A DNA stretch of 64,000 nt from Prevotella sp. P5-50 (GTDB taxonomy: Bacteria; Bacteroidota; Bacteroidia; Bacteroidales; Bacteroidaceae). The stretch lies in contig NZ_NPJA01000015.1 of assembly GCF_002251295.1 (NCBI RefSeq), forward strand, positions 1-64,000, written 5' to 3'. Shown one piece after another: positions 1-7,909 of the stretch (its first letter is position 1; the number at the start of each line of letters is the position of its first letter). The notes below the pieces were generated by a model, which saw only the letters and a list, made by a program, of their open reading frames with translations, was not told the origin of the DNA and searched no databases. The position numbers and the translations under genes were made by a program.

Positions 1-118
1 CGTATATAGGACAAGAATCTGTGGCGGACTTGACATTTTTTCTCTCAAACACTGCCCGATTCGGGGAAATGACATTAGGTTTTTTATCCCGACTGGCTTA
101 TAATTCGGGGGTTTTATG

Positions 119-126
119 TAAATTTG
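119..126 (+). promoter_or_regulatory. Candidate -7 promoter box formerly serving yqeY
   Basis: TAAATTTG fits the Bacteroidetes -7 consensus TAnnTTTG. It lies 20 bases before the left copy of the target duplication, so before the IS inserted it would have started a short leader in front of the yqeY ATG. No clear TTTG -33 box is visible upstream. Bases 1-155 otherwise show no gene I can recognise; any upstream gene ends outside or at the very edge of the window. Confidence 0.45.
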
Positions 127-146
127 CATCATGTTAAGGTTTAAAT

Positions 147-155
147 AATAGCATT
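147..155. repeat. Target-site duplication, left copy
   Basis: The 9-mer AATAGCATT abuts the left inverted repeat and is repeated exactly at 1480-1488, directly after the right inverted repeat. IS4-family elements make target duplications of about this size. Confidence 0.9.
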
Positions 156-1479
156 CACTGCTGTCCGGTTAAAATCTGGGGCATTTAGTTTAACTTATTG
201 ATAATTAATTAAATAAAGCGTTCTTTGAATTTTTGGATTAAATTTTGTACCTTAGCAATTAGGCCTCTAGTGGCTGTATATTGCTATAATGAGTACGAAA
301 AAAACCATCTTTTCACAGATCATGTCTCTGGTTTCACGTTATGAATTCCAGAAATGTGTTAATCGCTACAAGGGTGACTGGCGAACCAGATCGTTTACTT
401 GCTTTGATCAATTCAAGGTCATGAGCTTTGCTCAGTTTACAGACAGGTCAGGTCTGAGAGACATCGAGATGACACTTGGGCTCTGTGGAAATGATCTCTA
501 TCATGCAGGTTTTTGCTCTGTTCCGAAATCCACATTGGCAGAAGCCAACGAGAAAAGGAACTGGATGATATACAGGGACTTCGCGCAAACCCTTATAAAG
601 GAAGCGAAGATGCTGTATCGCGATGACTACTTCCGTCTTGGCCTTAAAGAAATGGTCTATGCTTTAGACAGTACCACCATCCGACTATGCCTGGAATTAT
701 CCCCATGGGCAGAGTTTCATCACGGAGAGGGCGCCGTAAAGATGCATACCTTGATTGATTTGAGAGGAAGCATCCCGTCCTATATCATAATGACAAACGG
801 ACTGGTGCACGATTCCAAGGTTATGCCGATGATACCTGTTGAAGCATGTGCCTTCTATCTTATGGACAAGGGCTATGTATTCTTTAAGCAGCTTTATGAG
901 TGTTTTCATCTCAAGGGAGCATTCTTCGTTACCAGAGCAAAAGACAACATGGTGTATGAAGTCGCAGAGGAACATGAGGTTGACAAATCAGCAGGACTCA
1001 TCAGCGATCAAATAATCCGTCTGACGGGTAAGAATCCCTCGGTGGAGTATCCTGAGCCATTGCGTATGGTAGTATACGAGGACTACTCAACAGATAACGT
1101 CTACCGATTTCTTACGAACAACTTAACCATTGATTCTCTGAAAGTTGCAGAACTGTATAGAGAAAGATGGATGGTTGAACTATTCTTCAAATGGGTGAAG
1201 CAACACCTGCATATCAAGAAGTTCTATGGGACTACTGAGAATGCAGTCTATCTACAGCTTTGGATTGCCGTATGTGACTACCTGCTATTCATCATTGCGA
1301 AGAAGAAATTCCGCCTGCCTCAGTCGCTTCATGCAATCTCAAATGCTATTGGTCCGCTCCTATTCAAGCAAAGTGATATCCATTCCATATTCAATGTGAC
1401 TAAAGATGATAATAATAACCGTTCGGACAACCTACCTATACAACTATCGTTGTGGTGAGATTTTAACCGGACACTAGTG
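156..1479 (+). mobile_element. Complete IS4-family insertion sequence (1324 bp)
   Basis: The element has terminal inverted repeats at 156-177 and 1458-1479 that match at 20 of 22 positions (shared core TGTCCGGTTAAAATCT). One intact transposase fills most of it. Perfect 9-bp direct repeats flank it, so both ends and the insertion site are fixed precisely. Intact ends, an intact transposase and an unmutated duplication all suggest a recent, probably still active insertion. Its right end stops 9 bp before the ATG of the next gene. Confidence 0.95.
289..1458 (+). CDS. IS4-family transposase (DUF4372 plus DDE domain)
   Basis: This 389-residue protein cuts and joins the ends of the element that contains it. 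The N-terminal region resembles DUF4372, followed by a DDE_Tnp_1 catalytic domain. The acidic triad is visible: D127 in ALDSTT, D193 in YLMDKGY and E297. The IS4 signature Y-(2)-R-(3)-E-(6)-K is exact at Y290, R293, E297 and K304. Length is normal and the frame is intact. The stop codon overlaps the first bases of the right inverted repeat. The yqeY promoter candidate at 119-126 points into the element and could add to its transcription. Confidence 0.95.
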   Translation: MSTKKTIFSQIMSLVSRYEFQKCVNRYKGDWRTRSFTCFDQFKVMSFAQFTDRSGLRDIEMTLGLCGNDLYHAGFCSVPKSTLAEANEKRNWMIYRDFAQTLIKEAKMLYRDDYFRLGLKEMVYALDSTTIRLCLELSPWAEFHHGEGAVKMHTLIDLRGSIPSYIIMTNGLVHDSKVMPMIPVEACAFYLMDKGYVFFKQLYECFHLKGAFFVTRAKDNMVYEVAEEHEVDKSAGLISDQIIRLTGKNPSVEYPEPLRMVVYEDYSTDNVYRFLTNNLTIDSLKVAELYRERWMVELFFKWVKQHLHIKKFYGTTENAVYLQLWIAVCDYLLFIIAKKKFRLPQSLHAISNAIGPLLFKQSDIHSIFNVTKDDNNNRSDNLPIQLSLW

Positions 1480-1488
1480 AATAGCATT
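1480..1488. repeat. Target-site duplication, right copy
   Basis: AATAGCATT directly follows the right inverted repeat and directly precedes the yqeY ATG. It is identical to 147-155. Confidence 0.9.
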
Positions 1489-1938
1489 ATGACTTTATTC
1501 GATCAGATTAGCGAGGACATCAAGTCCGCAATGAAGGCTCGCGACAAGGTTCGTTTGGAGACGCTCCGCAACATTAAGAAAGTGTTCCTTGAGGCAAAGA
1601 CTGCTCCTGGAGCCAACGACTCATTGGCTGATGCTGATGCATTGAAGATTATCTCAAAACTTGCCAAGCAGGGCAAGGAGACTGCGGCAACCTACACACA
1701 AGCAGGACGCCAGGATTTAGCTGATGCTGAGTTGGCACAGGTAGAAGTGTTGGAGAGTTATCTGCCGAAACAACTTTCCCAAGAGGAAATTGAGGCAGAG
1801 GTGAAGAAGATTATTGCTGAAGTGGGAGCCACAAGCATGAAGGAGATGGGAAAGGTAATGGGCACAGCCAGCAAGCAGTTGGCAGGAAAGGCGGATGGCC
1901 GAGTCATTTCTGAGATTGTAAAGAAACTCTTGGCATAA
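1489..1938 (+). CDS. yqeY: GatB/YqeY domain protein
   Basis: A 149-residue helical protein that matches the stand-alone YqeY family, related to the tail domain of the GatB tRNA amidotransferase subunit. The family may act on tRNA or aminoacyl-tRNA, but its exact role is not settled. The features ARDKVRLETLRNIKK near the start and SMKEMGKVMG near the end are typical. The ATG at 1489 is chosen because the in-frame GTG at 1477 lies partly inside the right end of the IS. The insertion separates the gene from its native leader and promoter, so expression now depends on read-through or on an outward promoter in the IS end. A hairpin terminator follows at 2081. Confidence 0.9.
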   Translation: MTLFDQISEDIKSAMKARDKVRLETLRNIKKVFLEAKTAPGANDSLADADALKIISKLAKQGKETAATYTQAGRQDLADAELAQVEVLESYLPKQLSQEEIEAEVKKIIAEVGATSMKEMGKVMGTASKQLAGKADGRVISEIVKKLLA

Positions 1939-2080
1939 ACTTTGATTCTATGTCTGGAATTAGTGGCACAATAATGGCACAGAGCACTGTAACTCGTTGG
2001 TGCTCAGCACGTGCTTTAAACTTCAATGAGGACGAGTATTAAACACTGCTGGCACTCCCTGTCAGTTTAAACTGTTACAT

Positions 2081-2125
2081 AGCGGTATGTGAATCTTGAG
2101 AAGGTTCCCATACCGCTGTTTTTTT
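2081..2125 (+). terminator. Rho-independent terminator after yqeY
   Basis: AGCGGTATG (2081-2089) pairs perfectly with CATACCGCT (2109-2117) and is followed by a T run at 2119-2125. It lies about 140 bases after the yqeY stop. The T run abuts the GC-alternating repeat that begins at 2126. Confidence 0.8.
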
Positions 2126-2258
2126 GCGCGCGCACGCACACGCGACGTCGCAAAGATTCGGCCACTCGACCACCATTGCTTATAAGCAGTTATATCACAA
2201 TGCTTTATATGGGTGGTCGAATATTTCTTGCTTACGTTTTCGACCACTCTTCGACCAC
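2126..2258 (-). repeat. GGTGGTCGA/alternating-GC intergenic repeat, copy A
   Basis: On the minus strand, GGTGGTCGA (2166-2174) is followed by a GGCCGAATCTTTGC-like stretch, the palindrome GCGACGTCGC (2142-2151) and a strictly alternating GTGTGCGTGCGCGCGC tract (to 2126). More GGTGGTCGA or rc copies lie at 2212-2220, 2240-2247 and 2251-2258. The same arrangement occurs near 23990 and 47805. The spacer 1939-2395 lies between the 3' ends of two convergent genes and holds only the terminator and this repeat. Confidence 0.75.
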
Positions 2259-2395
2259 ATTGCCACCACTGTTGCACACATGAAACAGTCCAAGTACGAT
2301 AATTGCTGTCTCTTCAAGTGCAGTCATTGGCGTTTGCCAGCACATTGTCCCATGTAGGAACAATAGTTTATATCTTGCATTTTCTTGTCGTGAGG

Positions 2396-4528
2396 TCAAT
2401 ACGCCAATACGTTCCAGAGGTCGCGTATGCGTGCTTCTGGATCCCATTTCTCTTTGAAAGTCCATAGTGCAGTGACTGCATGGAAAAGTGGTTTCTCTTC
2501 CGATTCCTCCAGATTATCGTTAAGCCATCCGCTGTTTCCTCCTTCGCGCGAGCAGTTATAATAGTATGTGCGTAGTCCCCAAGGACACGGATCGAGCACC
2601 TTGTCGCTGTAAGCATAGCAGATGTTGGTGTCGAGAATCTGTTTCGACAGTCTGCAGTTGAGCAGGAAAAACTGTGAATCGTGGTGGTATCTACCGAGTA
2701 TGGTAGGCGATTTAGCATCGAAATACGAGTCTTTGATAACCAGTTTCTGGTCTTTCGAACCTCGTCCGTCGTGCCAGATGATGGCGCGGCTATCGCCCAA
2801 AAAGCGGCAACGGGTGGCGTAGCACCATCCTCTGGGGCATAGGAAATCCACACCGGGACATCTCAGATACAGGTCAGCGTGGTAGTACATGCCGTCAGTC
2901 TTTGCCCACAAAGCCAGTGCATCATTACCGTCCGCCCATACATTAGAGTTGATAACGATGGTTCTGGTGGCTCTTCCGAAGATAGCCATTTGGTGTGTAG
3001 TGGTGTTTTCTATTGTTGTTCCGTAGTTGTTATATACCGTCAGTCCGCTTATCACGCAGTCGTCAGCTCCCTCTTGAAGTACTATCACACCGTTGCCAGT
3101 AGGCTTTCCGTGATATTCCGGCATTTTATTGGTTTTAGCAGTTTCAGCCAAAACGATGATTGTGCTGTCGCGGTCTTCACCTACCAGTACGATGTTGGGT
3201 CGGTCGATTACCACCTTTTGGTGGTAAGTACCCTTGCGAATCAGAATCTTATAGGGTTTGGTAGGTTGCTGTGGCGCCTTCTCAATAGCCAGTTGAATGC
3301 TGTCTCCGGGATTGACAATGGCATCAAAATCTGCCATGTTCGCCTTTGGCTTTCTAAACCACTGTAGTAGTCCCGTCTCGTTTCCACCTTTGGTTTGCAG
3401 ACTGATAGCCACCTTATGTTTGGGATCGTAGCGTTCTGCCCATTTGTTGTAATCTTCATAGAGTGACGAAGGACCTTCGGTGTACCAGGCATAACCATTG
3501 CGTCGTTCGCTACCAATCTGGTAGAGATGTCTTCTGGGCACACCATCTCTGTCGCAAACAAACGGTTCACCATATTCCAAATCATAGAAGCGAGCCCATA
3601 TAGGATGTGCATTCTTGTCAGCCACCAGTTGTGTGTCGCGGTAGGGCGATCCCCATTTTCCGATGTGCGCCACCCTCATTCCCGTCAGTTTGTGGTCGTC
3701 AAACCATTTCATAGCGCCGTGGATAGCCGTCTTGACCTCGTCACTTGGATGATCCAGGCTCATCAGCAGACGCACCAGTCCGGCACTCTCCGAACTGCAG
3801 AACGAAGCCAACTCGAAGGCTCTTGCTTTTGCAGGCTCCAGCGTTTCCCTATCGTGTTGCTGACACCACACCGTAGGTTTACCGTCGCGTCTTATTTGTG
3901 TAGCGAGAATACAGTCGATACCTTTGTCGAAAGCCACTTTCATTTTCTTGCGCATCTCCTTTGTGATGAGTTTTCCTTGATAGGGCTCCTGCTGTTCCAC
4001 CATGTCTTTCAGCATCAACATGGTGTGTTCCATGGCATGGTCGTTATAGGTGATATGAATCTGATAGTCGCGCATTACAGGCCAAAACTGCGGCCATCCG
4101 CCGTTGGGATACTGCCCGCTGAGCAGATAATTCACCCCTTTGCAGAACGCATCTTTATATCGTTCATCCTTCGTTTGTTGGTAGAGTCGTGCCAAGAAAA
4201 TCATTTGTGTGGTCGTGGCATCATTGTCGGTAGTAGAGTCGTTGCGTCTTGATTTCTCCGCCATCACCTGTTCGCGTTCCTTGTCTGTCATGCGTTTCAC
4301 CATGTCAATGTTCTTAGGCCATCCGCCTGTCACACGTTGGTAGAGTAGGAGTTGGTCGCCTATACGTCGTGCCTCCTCAGTGCGGAAGAACTGCGGATCA
4401 GTTTCCCTCAATACCTGTTTGTAGCCTTTTTGTGCTGTTGCTGCCATGACAAAAGCAAAACATAGTAGGATCATCATCTCGATGCGCTTATTGCGCAGAT
4501 TGATTTTAGTAGTAGTTGTTATTCCCAT
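2396..4528 (-). CDS. Secreted pectate lyase (PL10) fused to pectin methylesterase-like (CE8) domain
   Basis: A 710-residue exported enzyme for pectin breakdown. Residues 18-33 form a signal peptide ending ATAQ. Residues about 35-340 match the PL10 pectate lyase fold, with STTDNDATT at 98-106 and the motif GGWPQFWP. Residues about 395-700 form a beta-helix of the pectinesterase type. Its catalytic signatures are recognisable but divergent: QMAIF, N535-D536-ALAL (Gln replaced by Asn), GVDFL with D561, and LGRYHH in place of LGRPW. Both catalytic Asp residues and the Arg remain, so activity is plausible. Such a fusion would remove methyl groups and cleave the exposed polygalacturonate. No T9SS C-terminal sorting domain is visible. 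It is transcribed alone, from the promoter in the palindrome at 4571-4648. Confidence 0.9.
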   Translation of the reverse strand: MGITTTTKINLRNKRIEMMILLCFAFVMAATAQKGYKQVLRETDPQFFRTEEARRIGDQLLLYQRVTGGWPKNIDMVKRMTDKEREQVMAEKSRRNDSTTDNDATTTQMIFLARLYQQTKDERYKDAFCKGVNYLLSGQYPNGGWPQFWPVMRDYQIHITYNDHAMEHTMLMLKDMVEQQEPYQGKLITKEMRKKMKVAFDKGIDCILATQIRRDGKPTVWCQQHDRETLEPAKARAFELASFCSSESAGLVRLLMSLDHPSDEVKTAIHGAMKWFDDHKLTGMRVAHIGKWGSPYRDTQLVADKNAHPIWARFYDLEYGEPFVCDRDGVPRRHLYQIGSERRNGYAWYTEGPSSLYEDYNKWAERYDPKHKVAISLQTKGGNETGLLQWFRKPKANMADFDAIVNPGDSIQLAIEKAPQQPTKPYKILIRKGTYHQKVVIDRPNIVLVGEDRDSTIIVLAETAKTNKMPEYHGKPTGNGVIVLQEGADDCVISGLTVYNNYGTTIENTTTHQMAIFGRATRTIVINSNVWADGNDALALWAKTDGMYYHADLYLRCPGVDFLCPRGWCYATRCRFLGDSRAIIWHDGRGSKDQKLVIKDSYFDAKSPTILGRYHHDSQFFLLNCRLSKQILDTNICYAYSDKVLDPCPWGLRTYYYNCSREGGNSGWLNDNLEESEEKPLFHAVTALWTFKEKWDPEARIRDLWNVLAY

Positions 4529-4570
4529 ACAATTTAGTAGTTTGTTTTTCTAATATAGTAATTGTGCCTA

Positions 4571-4600
4571 CAAAGGTAGTGCAAACCTCTGAAATACAAA
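4571..4600 (-). promoter_or_regulatory. Promoter of the PL10-CE8 gene
   Basis: TTTG-N18-TACCTTTG on the minus strand matches the Bacteroidetes primary sigma consensus, with a spacer one base shorter than the usual 19-21. It predicts a leader of roughly 37 bases. Confidence 0.75.
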
Positions 4601-4648
4601 AGAAAAACACTTTTTTCTTTTGTATTTCCGAGGTGTCGCCTACCTGTG
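4571..4648 (-). repeat. Promoter-carrying palindromic element, copy 1
   Basis: Two 37-bp arms (4571-4607 and 4612-4648) are inverted repeats of each other, matching at 31 of 37 positions around a 4-base centre. The minus-strand reading carries TTTG (4597-4600), an 18-bp spacer and TACCTTTG (4571-4578), about 40 bases upstream of the pectin enzyme start. The other arm ends in the degraded box TACCTGTG facing porP, so the element may once have been bidirectional. Related elements lie at 11538-11612 and 29302-29506. Confidence 0.8.
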
Positions 4649-4717
4649 TCCTCATGTTCTCTTACGATTTTCTGTATCGTTACACAATATATCGTTAGAA
4701 AAGTCGTTATATTCTAT

Positions 4718-5650
4718 GTGAAACGTTTACCGCTGATATGGATATTCTTGTTGGCATCACTGCGAGTGTTGGCACAGCAGGATGTGTCTTTTGCACATTA
4801 TTGGGCAATGGAACCATCATTCAATCCTGCCGCCGTTGGCAAGGAGTCCAAGATCAATATAACGGGAGCCTATCAGTTGAGCATGGCAGGCTATGAACAG
4901 CATCCGCGTACGATGAATCTGGCAGCCGACATGCCTTTCCGACTGCTCAATATGACCCATGGCGTGGGCATACAGTTGTTGAACGATGAGATAGGACTCT
5001 TCACCCATAAGCGCATGGCGTTGCAGTATGCGTTGCAGTGCCGCTTGTTTGGAGGTCATCTGCGCTTCGGTTTGCAGGCAGGAGTATTGAGCGAGGGTTT
5101 CAAAGGCTCCGAACTTGATGCAGAAAACAGTAGCGATCCCGCGCTACCCACCGCCGATGTCAATGGTACAGCCTTCGATTTCAGTGGCGGACTCTATTAT
5201 CTTCACCGCAACTGGTATGTCGGTGTCTCTGTTTTACACGCCACAGCCCCAGCGGTAGAGATGGGTAATCGCAGCTTGCTACAGGTCGATCGCATCTATT
5301 ATCTTACTGCAGGCTACACTTTCCGATTGCGCAATCCCCATCTGGCGATATTGCCCAGCGTGCTTGCCTATACCGATGGCACCTCGCAGCGAGCTGATTT
5401 CACCGCCCGTTTGCGTTATACCAACGATGAAAAGATGCTCTATGGTGGAGTGGGCTATAGTCCCACCAACTCGGTAACAGCCATGATTGGCGGAAATTTC
5501 CACGGCGTACACATTGGTTACAGCTATGAGATGTACACCACAGGAACAGGCGTTGGCAATGGCAGCCACGAACTCTTCGTGGGCTATCAAACCAATATTG
5601 ACATCGGACCGCGCCGCCGCAACCGCCATCAGAGTGTCCGCATCCTGTAA
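4718..5650 (+). CDS. porP: PorP/SprF-family T9SS outer membrane protein
   Basis: A beta-barrel protein of the PorP/SprF family, which sits in the outer membrane and works with the type IX secretion or surface-attachment machinery. The mature start QDVSFAHYWAMEPSFNPAAVG is diagnostic: proteins of this family open with Q-x-x-x-F-x-x-Y and NPA. The rest is alternating amphipathic strands. I chose the GTG at 4718 because it gives a clean signal peptide (KRLPLIWIFLLASLRVLAQ); longer in-frame starts upstream would bury that peptide. It is first in a five-gene block with gldKLMN, the same order as porPKLMN of Porphyromonas. Confidence 0.9.
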   Translation: MKRLPLIWIFLLASLRVLAQQDVSFAHYWAMEPSFNPAAVGKESKINITGAYQLSMAGYEQHPRTMNLAADMPFRLLNMTHGVGIQLLNDEIGLFTHKRMALQYALQCRLFGGHLRFGLQAGVLSEGFKGSELDAENSSDPALPTADVNGTAFDFSGGLYYLHRNWYVGVSVLHATAPAVEMGNRSLLQVDRIYYLTAGYTFRLRNPHLAILPSVLAYTDGTSQRADFTARLRYTNDEKMLYGGVGYSPTNSVTAMIGGNFHGVHIGYSYEMYTTGTGVGNGSHELFVGYQTNIDIGPRRRNRHQSVRIL

Positions 5651-5696
5651 CAGACAATAGACATATAACAACAGACCATAATAGATAAAAAACGAT

Positions 5697-7172
5697 ATGA
5701 ATACACTACGACACATACCACACGTCAGACACACCATCCGCTGGTATCATCCCGCGTTGCTTCTACTCTTCGCAATGCTCGCTGCCAGTTGTCTTGGATC
5801 CAAAATCAGTTCGTCTCAAGGTGGCGAAGTGACTGGCCATAGTGGTCGCACCTTTGCCGAACCGACCCCTTACGGCATGACCCTTGTGAAGCGAGGCCAT
5901 GTCAAAATGGGTATTGAGCAACAAGATTCGCTATGGGGCAGACGCACACCAGTGCGCGACATCTCGGTGGAGAGTTTCTGGATGGACGAGCGCGAGGTGA
6001 CCAATTCTATGTATCGCCAGTTTGTCAGCTACGTCCGCGACTCTATTATCCGCGAGCGTTTAGCCGATCCAAACTATGGTGGCGATGAGACCTATAAGAT
6101 AGAAGAAGACCGTTACGGCAATCCCGTCACTCCCCATCTCAATTGGAAAAAACCGTTGCCACGTCGTCCTAACGAGGACGAACAGCGTGCTTTCGAAAGC
6201 CTATATACCACCAATCCAGTGACGGGTGAGAAACTTATCGATTGGCGCCAACTCAATTATCGGTATGAAATATACGACTATGCCGAGGCAGCCAAGCGCA
6301 AATACCGCACCAATCCGCAAGAACGCGTGTTGAATACCGATTATCGTCCCAATCCCAATGAGCGCATCTGGATATCCAAAGATACGGCATATATCGACGA
6401 TGAAGGTCGCATCGTGCGAGAAACCATCAACCGCGAATACACCGGTCCGTGGGATTTCCTCAATACCTATATTGTCAATGTCTATCCCGACACCACCTGT
6501 TGGGTCAACGATTTCCCCAATGCCGCCAATGAGAACTATATGCGGTTCTACTATTCGAGTGCCGCCTATAATGACTATCCTGTAGTTGGTGTCACTTGGG
6601 AACAGGCCAATGCCTTCTGTGCCTGGCGCACTGCCCATCTGTTGCGTGGTCTTGGCGAGGCAGCACGCTATGTGCAGCGCTATCGTCTGCCTACCGAAGC
6701 CGAGTGGGAATATGCAGCACGTGGTAAAAACCAGAATGAATTTCCATGGGACAATAAGGAAATGGCATCCGGTAACGGGTGCTATTATGCCAACTTCAAG
6801 CCCGACAACGGTAATTACACCAAAGACGGTAACCTCATTACCAGTCGCACAGGCATCTATAATGCCAATTCCAACGGACTTTACGATATGGCAGGCAACG
6901 TAGCCGAATGGACCAGCACCATCTATACCGAGGCAGGTGTTGAACAAATGAACGATATCAACCCCGACCTTCGCTACAATGCAGCACCCGAAGATCCCTA
7001 CCGCATGAAGAAAAAGACCGTGAAAGGTGGCTCTTGGAAAGACCCCGAATCGATGGTCCGTTCCGCCTGGCGCACCTTTGAGTATCAGAATCAGCCACGC
7101 AGTTACATCGGTTTCCGCTGTGTGCGCAGTATGGCTAATACCAATAGCGGTAAAGTGAAAAACAAAAAATAA
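5697..7172 (+). CDS. gldK: T9SS ring lipoprotein GldK/PorK
   Basis: A 491-residue lipoprotein that with GldN forms the periplasmic ring of the type IX secretion system under the outer membrane. A hydrophobic signal ends in the lipobox LAASC, giving a lipidated Cys32. The body is a formylglycine-generating-enzyme-like (sulfatase-modifying factor) fold, with FWMDEREVTN, RLPTEAEWEYAARG, LYDMAGNVAEWTS and SYIGFRCVR. In GldK this fold is structural. It follows porP after 46 bases and precedes gldL after 28 bases, consistent with one operon. Confidence 0.95.
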   Translation: MNTLRHIPHVRHTIRWYHPALLLLFAMLAASCLGSKISSSQGGEVTGHSGRTFAEPTPYGMTLVKRGHVKMGIEQQDSLWGRRTPVRDISVESFWMDEREVTNSMYRQFVSYVRDSIIRERLADPNYGGDETYKIEEDRYGNPVTPHLNWKKPLPRRPNEDEQRAFESLYTTNPVTGEKLIDWRQLNYRYEIYDYAEAAKRKYRTNPQERVLNTDYRPNPNERIWISKDTAYIDDEGRIVRETINREYTGPWDFLNTYIVNVYPDTTCWVNDFPNAANENYMRFYYSSAAYNDYPVVGVTWEQANAFCAWRTAHLLRGLGEAARYVQRYRLPTEAEWEYAARGKNQNEFPWDNKEMASGNGCYYANFKPDNGNYTKDGNLITSRTGIYNANSNGLYDMAGNVAEWTSTIYTEAGVEQMNDINPDLRYNAAPEDPYRMKKKTVKGGSWKDPESMVRSAWRTFEYQNQPRSYIGFRCVRSMANTNSGKVKNKK

Positions 7173-7200
7173 GCATATTCACCCTCAAAAACGAAACACC

Positions 7201-7881
7201 ATGACAGAATATAGCAAGTTGAATATCATCTATAAACTACAGAAATGGATGGACAGCGTAGCCGGTCAAACCTTTCTGAACTATGCCTACAGTTGGGGTG
7301 CAGCCATAGTCATTTTAGGCACACTCTTTAAGTTGACCCACCTTCCCTATGCCAATATCTTTCTCTATTTAGGTATGGGAACCGAGGTCTTCGTATTTTT
7401 CCTGTCGGCTTTCGACCGTCCGTTCGACAAGACAGCCGATGGCATGGAACTGAAAACTCATAGCGATATGGCGGTTAACGAACCATCTTCTGTCTCCGCA
7501 ACCACTGTGCCTTCATTGTCTGGCACCGCTTCGTCTTCTCCGTCTGGCGTCGCTTCGTCTTCCCCGTCGGGTAGCGTTTCTTCGTCTGGATTTATCTCTG
7601 TTTCGGGTGATATCAACATTCCACAATGGCATGCGCCACAGATTCCAGAAGGTCTCGACGAGCAGATAGCCGGTTATACCGCCGAGTTGGAGAATCTCAA
7701 CCGCACGTTGACCAGCATCAGCCGCGTCTATGAAATGCAGCTCAAGAGTGCCAGTACGCAGATCGGAACAATAGACAGTATCAACGAACAGACGCGCCAC
7801 ATGGCCACTCAGATAGCCGAACTCAACCGCATCTATGCCCGCATGATCGAGGCCATGTCCGTTCAAAACAAGATGGAATAG
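7201..7881 (+). CDS. gldL: T9SS motor protein GldL/PorL
   Basis: A 226-residue inner membrane protein that with GldM forms the proton-driven motor of type IX secretion. Two transmembrane helices lie at about 25-45 and 50-72. Glu62 sits inside the second helix (GMGTEVFVFF) and corresponds to the membrane glutamate known to matter in GldL of Flavobacterium. A Ser-rich linker at about 98-130 is encoded by near-exact 24-bp repeats from 7518. The C-terminal part (about 145-226) is helical with heptad character. The linker is probably length-variable between strains. Confidence 0.93.
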   Translation: MTEYSKLNIIYKLQKWMDSVAGQTFLNYAYSWGAAIVILGTLFKLTHLPYANIFLYLGMGTEVFVFFLSAFDRPFDKTADGMELKTHSDMAVNEPSSVSATTVPSLSGTASSSPSGVASSSPSGSVSSSGFISVSGDINIPQWHAPQIPEGLDEQIAGYTAELENLNRTLTSISRVYEMQLKSASTQIGTIDSINEQTRHMATQIAELNRIYARMIEAMSVQNKME

Positions 7882-7909
7882 CCCATTCAAATCCCAATAA
7901 TTCCGTATT

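Noticed and set aside
1477..1488. GTG start for yqeY inside the IS end
   Set aside because: The first codons would come from the IS terminus and the target duplication; the conserved protein begins at ATG 1489.
2089..2357. Several short open frames in the yqeY-pectin enzyme spacer
   Set aside because: They run through the terminator and the alternating-GC repeat, have biased low-complexity sequence and lack promoters.
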